Assembly: GCA_018222965.1 (NCBI GenBank)
Contig: JAAEZH010000037.1
Location: 1 to 52,118, forward strand
Source of the DNA: Bacteroidota bacterium
GTDB taxonomy: Bacteria; Bacteroidota; Bacteroidia; Chitinophagales; Saprospiraceae
DNA length: 52,118 bases
Reading direction: 5' to 3'
How positions within the stretch are numbered: the stretch's first letter is position 1; each line of letters opens with the position of its first letter. The position numbers and the translations under genes are program-made. The notes under the pieces are model-generated. The model was not told the DNA's origin. It saw nothing but the letters and a program-made list of their open reading frames with translations, and did not search any database. Shown here one piece after another: positions 16,068-24,145 of the stretch.

Positions 16068-16559
16068 TCAATTCACTCCCTTAACAATTTGATTTGCCAC
16101 GGGGACGACCAAATTCGTTTCAAATCCGCGGCTAAACCCGTATTTGATCAGATCCTGGATCCGCTCATAATCATTCCGAAAACCGCTTTTATTCCGAAAT
16201 CGTTTTTCCAATACTTCTCGCAGGGTTCTGTGATAAGCATCTTCTTCAATCTCTTCCCGGGCTTTCCGGATACAATAAACAGAAATCTCCCGCTGCTTCA
16301 ATTCTTTTTGAATCCGTATCCAGCCCCACTTTTTCATGCGAAACTTTCCACGAGCATAGGAACGGGCGAAACGCTCCTCATTTAAAAATTTCTCCTCTAC
16401 CAGCTCCGCCATTACTTCTTCCAGTTCGTCACCATAGACCCCCAGATCCAGCAATTTCCGCCGCACCTCCTGATGACAGCGGTCCTGGTAGGCACAATAG
16501 CGCTGAAGTTTCTTTAGCGCATCTGTTTTGCTTATATATTCGGGTTTCTTGTGCTTCAC
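16068..16559 (-). CDS. recX: Regulatory protein RecX
   Basis: A 163-residue modulator of RecA filaments, near the usual 150-170. The three-helix repeats typical of RecX are visible: ALKKLQRYCAYQDRCHQEVRRKLL (N-terminal repeat, with the YCAYQDRC segment), FLNEERFARSYARGKFRMKKWG (the strongest RecX motif), and a C-terminal repeat YERIQDLIKYGFSRGFE. The start is a GTG at 16557-16559 inside a GTGA overlap with the stop of the upstream TrpF-like gene. This shows translational coupling; no ATG occurs early in the frame. recA is not in the window. The last residues (NLVVPVANQIVKGVN) look longer than usual. Confidence 0.92.
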   Translation of the reverse strand: MKHKKPEYISKTDALKKLQRYCAYQDRCHQEVRRKLLDLGVYGDELEEVMAELVEEKFLNEERFARSYARGKFRMKKWGWIRIQKELKQREISVYCIRKAREEIEEDAYHRTLREVLEKRFRNKSGFRNDYERIQDLIKYGFSRGFETNLVVPVANQIVKGVN

Positions 16560-17203
16560 TCAAAGACCTCCAATAACTCAAATACCTCATCCAGATCATC
16601 AAAAGACTTATAGCCTGTTTTTTCTTCCGCTCCTCCGCGCACATAAATGCCTTCCGGCGAAATGTCCTCCAAAATGCCGGGTACTTCGGTGGGTTTCCAG
16701 GCCATTCCCAACAAGATAGGAAAGCGCTCACACAACTGCTTCAATGCCAGATCCGAAAACGGGCGGCCCTGTTGCAATTGATCCCGTCCGATACCATTAG
16801 AATCCATATTTAGCAAAAAAAGGCCGGCTTCTCCTTCCATTTCTTCCAACTGACTTTCCAAATCACTCCAGGATGTATTCCCGTCAATGACTATCTCCTG
16901 AATCAAAAACCAGTCTTTCAATCCCATTCTGGTGGTCGAATCCGCAAAAGGCCCCAGTTGAATAGCATCAAGCTCTGTTTCTTCTGCCTGGCGGCGAATG
17001 TCCTCCAGTGCCTGCATGCCAAACTCGCCTACAATTTTTACACCGTCTACCCACTCGCGTATCGCAAGAAGCATATCAGCACCGATATATTCCGGAGCGT
17101 TTTCATCCAGGCTAAACCCGAGCCAGTCGACCTCCCAGGCCGCAAAATATCTGGCATCCGTTAAATTGGTAATGGAACTCGCTTTTACTTTGGTCTGCAG
17201 CAT
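16556..17203 (-). CDS. TrpF-like beta/alpha-barrel protein lacking the catalytic cysteine
   Basis: A 215-residue protein with the fold pattern of phosphoribosylanthranilate isomerase. The first strand and loop KVKASSITNLTDARYFA match K-x-C-G-(I/M)-(T/R)-x-x-x-D-(A/V). DWLGFSLDENAPEYI matches D-x-x-G-F-x-F-x-x-x-S-(P/R)-R-x-(I/V), LDAIQLG matches the D-x-(V/I)-Q-L-H-G strand, and IYVRGGAEEKTGYKSFDDL matches D-V-x-S-G-V-E-x-x-P-G-x-K-(D/S). The general-base Cys of KxCG is replaced (KVKAS), the QLHG histidine is missing (QLGPF), and the gene lies next to recX rather than among trp genes. I infer a paralog that has lost isomerase activity or changed substrate. A -7-like element (TATCTTTG, minus strand, 17221-17228) stands close upstream. 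Confidence 0.7.
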   Translation of the reverse strand: MLQTKVKASSITNLTDARYFAAWEVDWLGFSLDENAPEYIGADMLLAIREWVDGVKIVGEFGMQALEDIRRQAEETELDAIQLGPFADSTTRMGLKDWFLIQEIVIDGNTSWSDLESQLEEMEGEAGLFLLNMDSNGIGRDQLQQGRPFSDLALKQLCERFPILLGMAWKPTEVPGILEDISPEGIYVRGGAEEKTGYKSFDDLDEVFELLEVFE

Positions 17204-17328
17204 ACTTTTATTTTCTGCTGCAAAGATAAGGAGGCTAAAGGAAAGGGGGAATTTTCAAGATGAATGGAAGAATTATTAATTGATAATTTTTAATGCGTTT
17301 CATGCAGCTTGCACAGATCACCCGTATA

Positions 17329-17364
17329 AAACGAATCAAACGTGTGAAACGTCTAAAACATACG
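17329..17364 (+). repeat. Nonamer array, AAACG type, inside the 3' end of leuB
   Basis: Units AAACGAATC, AAACGTGTG, AAACGTCTA and the decayed AAACATACG stand in 9-base register. The array covers the leuB stop codon (17336-17338) and the last nine codons, so the tail SYVLDVSHV is repeat-derived. Confidence 0.8.
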
Positions 17365-18412
17365 AAACAACATAATCCCCAACCTCAGCCGTTGTCATAG
17401 GCGCGTCCGAATTCAGATCCTCTGTCGTTTTATTTTCCGCCAGACTTTTTGAAACTGCAGCTCTGATTTCCGTTGCTGCATCATGCAGTTCCAGACTTTC
17501 CAGCAACATGGCAGCGGAGAGAATGGTAGCCAGTGGATTGGCCCGATTCTGTCCGGCAGCCTGCGGGTAAGAACCGTGGATGGGTTCAAACAGACTCGTT
17601 TGAGCTCCAATCGATGCAGACGGAAGCAGTCCCATAGAACCTGCGATCACACTGGCTTCATCGGAGATGATATCTCCAAACATATTGGAGGTGAGAATAA
17701 CGTCAAACTGGGTTGGCCACTGGATCATCTGCATGGCTGCATTGTCGACAAACATATAATCTACCTCTACATCGGGATAGTCTCCGGCCATACGGCGCAC
17801 CACTTCCCGCCACAAACGAGATGTTTCCAGCACATTGGCTTTATCTACCAGCGTCAGTTTTTTGCGGCGAGTCTGAGCAGCCTTAAATGCAAGAGCCGCA
17901 ATGCGCTCAATTTCCGATACAGAATAGGCGCAAAGATCGGAAGCGTATTGGCCATCTTCACTTCTGGTCTTCTCTCCAAAATAGATTCCACCAGTCAACT
18001 CCCGGTAAACCACAAAATCAGCGCCTTTGATTTTCTCCGGGCGCAGGGGAGATAAATGCAATAAAGAATCATAAGTTGTAACCGGACGAATATTGGCAAA
18101 CAAGCCCAGATTCTTTCGGAGCGCCAACAATCCCTGCTCCGGACGGACTTTCGCATTTGGATCGTTGTCGTACTTTGGATCGCCGATGGCTCCAAACAGG
18201 ATGGCATCTGATTTTAGGCAAAGGTCCAGTGTCGCATCGGGCAATGGATTCCCCGTCGCATCAATCGCACATGCCCCCATAAGCGCTTCCTGAAAATGGA
18301 AGTTTACTTCGTAGCGATCTCCGATAACCTTCAACACCTTGATGGCTTCTGCAACAACCTCTGGTCCGATGCCATCGCCTGCCAATACGGCTATATTAAA
18401 TTCCTTTTGCAT
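17336..18412 (-). CDS. leuB: 3-isopropylmalate dehydrogenase
   Basis: Oxidises and decarboxylates 3-isopropylmalate with NAD+ to 2-oxoisocaproate, the third step of leucine synthesis. At 358 residues it is full length. It shows the N-terminal AVLAGDGIGPEVVAEAIKVL, the substrate-binding Arg segments RPEQGLLALRKNLGLFANIRP (cut here after 21 residues in two parts: RPEQGLLALRK, NLGLFANIRP), REL-TGGIYFG, the metal-binding Asp region SNMFGDIISDEASV, and GSYPQAAGQNRANPLATI that contacts NAD. It is the last gene of leuC-leuD-leuB, 10 bases after leuD. The final nine residues come from a nonamer array, in place of a family-type C-terminal helix. Confidence 0.95.
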   Translation of the reverse strand: MQKEFNIAVLAGDGIGPEVVAEAIKVLKVIGDRYEVNFHFQEALMGACAIDATGNPLPDATLDLCLKSDAILFGAIGDPKYDNDPNAKVRPEQGLLALRKNLGLFANIRPVTTYDSLLHLSPLRPEKIKGADFVVYRELTGGIYFGEKTRSEDGQYASDLCAYSVSEIERIAALAFKAAQTRRKKLTLVDKANVLETSRLWREVVRRMAGDYPDVEVDYMFVDNAAMQMIQWPTQFDVILTSNMFGDIISDEASVIAGSMGLLPSASIGAQTSLFEPIHGSYPQAAGQNRANPLATILSAAMLLESLELHDAATEIRAAVSKSLAENKTTEDLNSDAPMTTAEVGDYVVSYVLDVSHV

Positions 18413-18422
18413 AATTTTTGGT

Positions 18423-19028
18423 TTAAAGACCCATCATGAAATAACGAGGAGCCTTCTTTTCAAATGCCTCAATTTTCTCTTTTTGGCTCAACAAATAATC
18501 AATATCGTCGTAGCCATTTTGCAGACACATCTTTTTATATGGATCAATCTCAAAGCGCTCCTGTCCTGCGCCTTGCAGGCTTATGATCTGCGCTTCCAAA
18601 TCCACTTCGATTTCTACAGATGGGTCATCCTCAACAGCCCGAAAAATCTCCTGCAAAAAAGCTTCAGACACCTGAATGGGCAACAGGCCGTTATTCAGCG
18701 CATTCCCCCGAAAAATATCGGCAAAAAAGCTGGATACTACTACCCGAAAGCCAAAATCATACAAGGCCCAGGCTGCGTGTTCCCGACTGGAACCACATCC
18801 GAAATTGCGGCCGGCAACCAGAATCTTTCCAGCATAAGTGGAATCATTGAGTACAAAATCCGGAATTGGATTGCCATTCGATAAATAACGCCAATCGCGG
18901 AAGAGGTTTTCGCCAAAGCCTTCGCGGGTAACCGCTTTCAAAAATCGAGCGGGAATGATTTGATCAGTATCCACATCCTCAATTGGAAGTGGCACCACTC
19001 GGCTTGTCATATTTTCAAACTTTTCCAT
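18423..19028 (-). CDS. leuD: 3-isopropylmalate dehydratase small subunit
   Basis: Small (swivel) subunit of isopropylmalate isomerase, paired with LeuC to convert 2- into 3-isopropylmalate. At 201 residues it is normal. The start [20 protein letters not shown] is the family hallmark, and [21 protein letters not shown] contains the substrate-contact loop [22 protein letters not shown] follows, as usual. It sits between leuC and leuB with 9- and 10-base gaps. Confidence 0.96.
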   Translation of the reverse strand: MEKFENMTSRVVPLPIEDVDTDQIIPARFLKAVTREGFGENLFRDWRYLSNGNPIPDFVLNDSTYAGKILVAGRNFGCGSSREHAAWALYDFGFRVVVSSFFADIFRGNALNNGLLPIQVSEAFLQEIFRAVEDDPSVEIEVDLEAQIISLQGAGQERFEIDPYKKMCLQNGYDDIDYLLSQKEKIEAFEKKAPRYFMMGL

Positions 19029-19037
19029 TTGCTTGCT

Positions 19038-20426
19038 TTAAATCAATTCGCGTACATCAACAATTTTACCGTGGATCGCCGCAGCTGCCGCTGTTATCGG
19101 ACTGGCCAAAATGGTCCGTGATCCGGGTCCCTGACGGCCTTCAAAATTCCGATTGGATGTAGAAACACAGTATTCCCCTTTTGGCACCTTATCCTCATTC
19201 ATGCCCAGACAAGCCGAACAACCTGGCTCCCGAAGGTGGAAACCGGCAGACTCCAGGATGCGATCCAAACCTTCCGCTTTAGCCTGAGACTCCACTTGCT
19301 TAGAGCCGGGAACGACCAATGCGGTCACGTGATCGGCCTTTTTCTTGCCGGAAACAAATTCGGCGACAGCCCGCAAATCTTCTATCCTCGAATTGGTACA
19401 CGAACCAATAAACACATAACTAATCTCCTTGCCCAACATAGCCTGGCCGGCCTCCAGCCCCATATAATCCAGCGATTTTTTGAAGGAATCCGTGTTGGCT
19501 TCGCTCGTAGGTATATTGCCGGAAACAGCCATTCCCATGCCTGGGTTGGTTCCGTAAGTAATCATGGGTTGAATCTCCTCCGCTTTGTACGTGTATTCCT
19601 TATCAAATACCGCATCCGGATCAGAAGGCAGACTAGACCAATAGGCTTTTGCCGCTTCAAAGTCTTTGCCTTTCGGCGAAAATTTACGGCCTTCCACATA
19701 TTGAAAAGTCGTCTCATCGGGCGCAATGATGCCGCCACGAGCACCCATTTCGATGCTCATATTGCAAATGGTCATCCGCTCCTCCATACTCAGCTTACGA
19801 ATGGCCGAACCGGCGTATTCCACAAAATATCCGGTGCCGCCACTGGCAGTCAGTTTGGAAATAATGTACAGGATAATGTCTTTGGCAGTAACCCCCTGTT
19901 GCAGGGCTCCGTCTATGGTGATTCGCATGCTTTTGGGCTTGTTTTGCAACAAACACTGAGTAGCCATCACCTGCTCTACCTGACTGGTACCGATACCAAA
20001 AGCGATCGCTCCAAAGGCGCCATGAGTAGAAGTATGACTGTCGCCACAAACCATGGTCATACCCGGTTGAGTGAGTCCGAGTTCCGGGCCGATCACATGC
20101 ACGATCCCCTGAAACGGATGTCCCAGACCATATAATTCGACACCAAATTTTTCGCAATTGGCTTCAAGCGTTTCCACCTGTGTGCGGGAAAGCTCATCCT
20201 CGATCGGCAGATGTTGGTTGATCGTGGGTACATTGTGATCTGGCGTAGCTACCATTTGCTTCGGACGAAACAATTGCAGTCCCCGTTTTTCCAATCCGCC
20301 AAACGCTTGCGGGCTGGTCACTTCATGGATCAGGTGGCGATCAATGTAAAGCACTTGCGTACCTCCATCTACCTGAGATACCACATGTGCATCCCATACT
20401 TTATCGAAAAGTGTTTTTCCGGCCAT
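19038..20426 (-). CDS. leuC: 3-isopropylmalate dehydratase large subunit
   Basis: Large [4Fe-4S] aconitase-family subunit of isopropylmalate isomerase, 462 residues. The ATG at 20424-20426 ([16 protein letters not shown]) is preferred over a start 14 codons earlier because it matches the family N terminus. Cluster and active-site elements: [31 protein letters not shown] with the first cluster Cys, and [13 protein letters not shown] with the other two Cys. The upstream gap to leuA holds a strong terminator, so expression needs read-through or a promoter that I could not find between 20427 and 20466. One copy of the repeated 13-mer lies in the family's GR-x-x-PKGKD region. Confidence 0.96.
   Translation of the reverse strand: MAGKTLFDKVWDAHVVSQVDGGTQVLYIDRHLIHEVTSPQAFGGLEKRGLQLFRPKQMVATPDHNVPTINQHLPIEDELSRTQVETLEANCEKFGVELYGLGHPFQGIVHVIGPELGLTQPGMTMVCGDSHTSTHGAFGAIAFGIGTSQVEQVMATQCLLQNKPKSMRITIDGALQQGVTAKDIILYIISKLTASGGTGYFVEYAGSAIRKLSMEERMTICNMSIEMGARGGIIAPDETTFQYVEGRKFSPKGKDFEAAKAYWSSLPSDPDAVFDKEYTYKAEEIQPMITYGTNPGMGMAVSGNIPTSEANTDSFKKSLDYMGLEAGQAMLGKEISYVFIGSCTNSRIEDLRAVAEFVSGKKKADHVTALVVPGSKQVESQAKAEGLDRILESAGFHLREPGCSACLGMNEDKVPKGEYCVSTSNRNFEGRQGPGSRTILASPITAAAAAIHGKIVDVRELI
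19668..19680 (+). repeat. GCCTTTCGGCGAA 13-mer, copy 4
   Basis: Exact copy on the plus strand, antisense to leuC, where the coding strand encodes FSPKG within [15 protein letters not shown] at this place is usual for LeuC proteins, so the repeat is accommodated by substitution, not by an insertion. Confidence 0.8.
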
Positions 20427-20466
20427 GTCTATTAACCTCTTATTATTTATCGTCCAGTGTACTTTC

Positions 20467-20504
20467 AAAAAAAAGCTCTCCGAAGGGCGTGCCTCCGGAA
20501 AGCT
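20467..20504 (-). terminator. Intrinsic terminator between leuA and leuC
   Basis: A hairpin at 20474-20504 (arms AGCT-x-TCCG-x-AGG, with two mismatches, loop of about five bases). On the minus strand it is followed by eight U residues (A tract 20467-20474). It begins 25 bases after the leuA stop and ends about 40 bases before the leuC ATG. Confidence 0.82.
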
Positions 20505-20528
20505 CTGAAAAATATCAAATGGAGATGG

Positions 20529-21686
20529 TTAAACGTAAATCCTGTGTTTCTCCATGAGAACATGGAGATCTGTGTCGAGCACTTCTTTCTTCTGATCCGC
20601 TACTTGCAGAAAATCGGCATAGACCATATTCAAAAGCTCCGCATCCATGGAATACCCCAGGCGGTTTGCCCGGAAATTCAATGCAGCGCGACCGCTTCTG
20701 GCGGTAAGTACGATTTTCGACTCATGTGCTCCCACTTCTTTGGGGTCAATAATTTCGTAGGTCTCCCGGTTTTTGATCACACCATCCTGGTGGATTCCGG
20801 AGGAATGCGCAAAGGCATTACTTCCTACGATAGCTTTGTTTGGCTGTACAGGCATACCCATCATTTGGGAAACCAGTTTACTCATCGAACAAAGCAGTGG
20901 CGTGTTGACACCGGTTTCAAACTCCAGATCCGGATGCTGACGTGTAATCATCACCACTTCTTCCAGAGATGTATTTCCGGCTCTTTCGCCTATCCCGTTT
21001 ATTGTGCATTCAATTTGTCTGGCACCATTGATAATGCCTGCAATTGAATTGGCCGTAGCCAATCCCAGGTCATTGTGACAGTGCGTCGAAATGATTGCGT
21101 TCTCAATACCCTTTACGTTGTCGACCAGGTATTTAATCTTTTGTCCATATTCTTCCGGCAAACAATATCCGGTTGTATCCGGGATGTTTACCACAGTAGC
21201 ACCGGCAGCAATAACTGCTTCGATCACCTTTGCAAGGAATACATTGTCTGTCCTTCCGGCATCTTCGGCATAAAACTCGATATCATTGGTATACTTCCGG
21301 GCTTGTTTTACGGCCCATACCGCACGCTCAATGATACGATCCGGAGTAGATTTCAGCTTGTGGTAAATATGTGAATCGGAAGTACCGATCCCGGTGTGAA
21401 TCCGCCCGCGCTTCGCATATTTAATGGCCTGGCCAGCTACTTCAATGTCTTTTTCCACGGCACGGGAAAGCGCACAAATGGTTGGCTCGCTCACGGCTTT
21501 ACAAACCGCTTCGACCGACTGAAAATCACCCGGACTGGAGATCGGGAAGCCCGCTTCAATAACATCCACTCCCAAATCTTCCAGGGCAATCGCTATCTCT
21601 ACCTTTTGATCGGTATTGAGCTTACAGCCTGGCACCTGCTCTCCGTCGCGTAATGTTGTGTCGAAAATTTGAATTCTTTTACCCAT
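20529..21686 (-). CDS. leuA: 2-isopropylmalate synthase, short form
   Basis: Condenses 2-ketoisovalerate and acetyl-CoA, the committed step of leucine synthesis. The HMGL-like TIM barrel is complete: [15 protein letters not shown] (metal and catalytic Arg/Asp), [15 protein letters not shown] (metal-binding His pair), [17 protein letters not shown], and the communication segment [13 protein letters not shown]. At 385 residues it ends before the C-terminal LeuA dimer domain that carries the leucine allosteric site in proteins of about 510 residues. It is therefore probably not inhibited by leucine in the classical way, or needs a separate regulatory subunit. Citramalate or homocitrate synthase are alternatives, but its place with leuCDB supports LeuA. 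Confidence 0.92.
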   Translation of the reverse strand: MGKRIQIFDTTLRDGEQVPGCKLNTDQKVEIAIALEDLGVDVIEAGFPISSPGDFQSVEAVCKAVSEPTICALSRAVEKDIEVAGQAIKYAKRGRIHTGIGTSDSHIYHKLKSTPDRIIERAVWAVKQARKYTNDIEFYAEDAGRTDNVFLAKVIEAVIAAGATVVNIPDTTGYCLPEEYGQKIKYLVDNVKGIENAIISTHCHNDLGLATANSIAGIINGARQIECTINGIGERAGNTSLEEVVMITRQHPDLEFETGVNTPLLCSMSKLVSQMMGMPVQPNKAIVGSNAFAHSSGIHQDGVIKNRETYEIIDPKEVGAHESKIVLTARSGRAALNFRANRLGYSMDAELLNMVYADFLQVADQKKEVLDTDLHVLMEKHRIYV

Positions 21687-21802
21687 GCTCGCTAAAGATT
21701 TCTAAGTTTGTCCCGGAAATGCAGTTCTCCCTGTAATTGAATTCCTGCACTTCCAATCCTATTGTTCGGGCGTAAATGTATTTGAATTGACGACACAGAC
21801 CA

Positions 21803-21849
21803 ATCCAAATATTTGGATGGCTACGATGTCCAATCGGCAAGTACTTTTG
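21803..21849. promoter_or_regulatory. Palindrome and -7-like element in the leuA / 512-aa gene divergent region
   Basis: The 217 bases between leuA (minus) and the 21904 gene (plus) hold the perfect 16-base palindrome ATCCAAATATTTGGAT at 21803-21818, and the -7-like TACTTTTG (TAnnTTTG) at 21842-21849 reading toward 21904. No convincing -33 element was found at the right spacing. The palindrome could be an operator for either gene. Confidence 0.4.
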
Positions 21850-21903
21850 CGCAAAGCCCTGACCAACAACTAATTGTGCTACAATTTCTAGCATCTAATT
21901 ACA

Positions 21904-23442
21904 ATGGCTAACCGACAAACTGATCATTTATTTCAGCTTATTAAAGCCCTTTCAAAGTCTGAAAAGAGAAACTTTCGGCTCTTTGTCAATCGCTCCGGCA
22001 ATAGCAGCGATACTAAGTTTGTGCGTCTTTTTGACATTTTGGACAAGCAATCCGATTATGACGAAGAGCAGATCTATAAAAAGGAGCCTTCGATTAAGCG
22101 GTCTCAGCTCAGCAACCTAAAAGCCCACCTCTACAAGCAACTGCTGATCAGCCTTCGAATGATCCACCGAAACCACGATCAAACCATTCAGATTCGGGAA
22201 AACATTGACTATGCGAAGGTTTTGTACAACAAGGGCCTCTACAAACAGAGCCTCCGCATTCTGGAACGCACCAAAAGCCAGGCCTATGCCTGCCACAACA
22301 CCAATCTGTTGCTGGAGATCATTGAATTTGAGAAGCACATTGAATGCCACCATGTCACACACAGTCTTCCTTCCAGGGCCGAAGAGCTGACCAAAGAAGC
22401 GACAGACATTCACCAGTGGGTTAAGCAGACTTCCATCTGGTCTAATTTGTCGCTAAAAATGTACGGGCTTTTCCTAAAGATGGGATACATCCGCAACGAA
22501 GAAGACTTTCACGGGGTGGAAGATTACTTCTACTCCCAGCTGCCGGAATACGATACCGAGCAATTTACCTTTTTCGAGAAGCTGTATTACTACGAAGCCT
22601 TTATGTGGTTTCACTACATCATTCAGGACTTCCTGAATTGTTATAAGTACTGCCAAAAATGGGTAGATCTATTCGAAGAAAACCCGATCATGCGGCAAGT
22701 GTATCCCGACATCTATATAAAAGGGATTCACAACCTGCTGGCAACCCTTTTCAATTTGCAGCACTACAAGAAATTTACAGAGGTCATTCAGAAGCTGGAA
22801 AATTTTGGCCGGGAGGAAAAAACCAGCCTTTCTGCCAGAGATGAGGCAAGCCTGTTGGCCTACCTTTTTACACATAAGATCAATGCCCATTTTATTGCAG
22901 GCACTTTTTCGGAAGGGGTAAAAGAACTCGCCGGACTCGAAGGTCGACTCCATGAGATCGAAGCCATGGTGGATGTAAACCGCAGTACCCTTTTGCAGTA
23001 CAAACTCGCCTGCCTCTATTTTGGGAGCGGTGACAACCACAAAGCCATAGAGTACTTAAACATGATCATCAATGCCCGACTTACTGAAGTACGGGAAGAC
23101 ATTCATTGCTTTGCCCGTATCCTAAATCTCATCGCCCATTACGAACTGGGAAATGACACCCTCGTAGATTACCAGATTCGATCGGTCTACCGCTTCCTGA
23201 TCAAAATGGATGATATGCAGGAAGTTCAAAAGGCCATTTTCCAATTTCTCCGAAACCTGCGACGCATCCGCAGGGATCAAATCCGCGATGCCTTTATGAA
23301 TCTCAAGGAAAAACTGGAAGTCCTGGAGAAAGATCCTTACCTCAGCCGTCCATTCCTCTACCTCGACATCATCTCCTGGCTCGAATCTAAAATCGACAAT
23401 GTTAATGTTGAAGATGTTATTCGAAGAAAGTTTTTGGGGTAG
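21904..23442 (+). CDS. Large helical (TPR-like) protein, paralog B
   Basis: A 512-residue cytoplasmic protein and paralog of the gene at 14170-15708 (equal length, shared head and C-terminal motifs given there). Specific to this copy: HHVTHSLPSRAEEL and a repeated helix-turn-helix layout with aromatic pairs (YYYEAFMWFHYIIQDFLNCYK). The ending SWLESKIDNVNVEDVIRRKFLG corresponds to AWVESKIRQKDFSEIKQEQF of paralog A. No catalytic motif is visible. It is divergent from leuA. The two paralogs bracket recX/leu genes, which may reflect an old segmental duplication. The gap to 23709 has no gene that I can support. Confidence 0.8.
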   Translation: MANRQTDHLFQLIKALSKSEKRNFRLFVNRSGNSSDTKFVRLFDILDKQSDYDEEQIYKKEPSIKRSQLSNLKAHLYKQLLISLRMIHRNHDQTIQIRENIDYAKVLYNKGLYKQSLRILERTKSQAYACHNTNLLLEIIEFEKHIECHHVTHSLPSRAEELTKEATDIHQWVKQTSIWSNLSLKMYGLFLKMGYIRNEEDFHGVEDYFYSQLPEYDTEQFTFFEKLYYYEAFMWFHYIIQDFLNCYKYCQKWVDLFEENPIMRQVYPDIYIKGIHNLLATLFNLQHYKKFTEVIQKLENFGREEKTSLSARDEASLLAYLFTHKINAHFIAGTFSEGVKELAGLEGRLHEIEAMVDVNRSTLLQYKLACLYFGSGDNHKAIEYLNMIINARLTEVREDIHCFARILNLIAHYELGNDTLVDYQIRSVYRFLIKMDDMQEVQKAIFQFLRNLRRIRRDQIRDAFMNLKEKLEVLEKDPYLSRPFLYLDIISWLESKIDNVNVEDVIRRKFLG

Positions 23443-23708
23443 TTGTTCGTTTGATTGGTTTGTTGTTTTTGCAAAACACGACACAATCATCGCTTGCCAC
23501 AAGCAAAACGGCGCCTCTGCAAGAAACCTGCATTTTTAAACCACATAAGGCCACAAATGAAAGTTTTTTAGGAATTCGCAAATTATATTAATCAATTCTT
23601 CACTCCCCTCCCAGGGCAGGATGAAACTTCCACACTAGAGTGGACAGAGAAAACCCCTTGTCAGTATCCATCCCAATTCAAAATTAATTTTCCCTACCTT
23701 AATCGTCG

Positions 23709-24080
23709 ATGGCCAAAAAGATCAATCCATTTCAAAAGAAGAACCCCTCTTACTACGACAAAGTATTTGAGGTGACCCGGCAAATCCCTTATGGCCGTGT
23801 CTCTACTTATGGAGCCATTGCGGATTATCTCGCCTTAGGATCTGCTCGCATGGTAGGCTGGGCGCTAAATAAAAGCTTTTACGGCATTCAGGTACCCGCT
23901 CATCGGGTTGTAAACCGCAAAGGAGAACTATCCGGCCGCATCCATTTCCCTACTCCTACAATGATGGAAGAATTACTTACTCAGGAAGGGGTGGAAGTAT
24001 ACCAACACAAAGTTGTCGATTTTAATGAGCGTCTCTGGAAACCTGCCGAACACCTGCCCCCGGTTAATCCCGAGGATTGA
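23709..24080 (+). CDS. Alkyltransferase-like (ATL) DNA-binding protein, Cys-less MGMT homolog
   Basis: A 123-residue homolog of the DNA-binding domain of O6-alkylguanine-DNA alkyltransferase. YYDKVFEVTRQIPYGRVSTYGAIADYLAL is the N-terminal wing (seen as YYDKVFEVTRQIPYG and RVSTYGAIADYLAL), SARMVGWALNKS is the Arg-finger helix-turn-helix, and VPAHRVVNRKGELSG is the active-site strand. The alkyl-acceptor PCHR motif reads PAHR, so alkyl transfer is impossible. In the family such ATL proteins bind alkylguanine and hand it to nucleotide excision repair. The next gene starts 65 bases later on the same strand. Confidence 0.9.
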   Translation: MAKKINPFQKKNPSYYDKVFEVTRQIPYGRVSTYGAIADYLALGSARMVGWALNKSFYGIQVPAHRVVNRKGELSGRIHFPTPTMMEELLTQEGVEVYQHKVVDFNERLWKPAEHLPPVNPED

Positions 24081-24145
24081 TAATCCAGTGGGGTTTAAAC
24101 TTCTTACATTCTGACAGTCTAATCCAGAAAGAAAACCACATAAGC

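Noticed and set aside
19236-20135. Long open frame antisense to leuC
   Set aside because: leuC is complete and family-typical; the antisense frame shows no recognisable domain.
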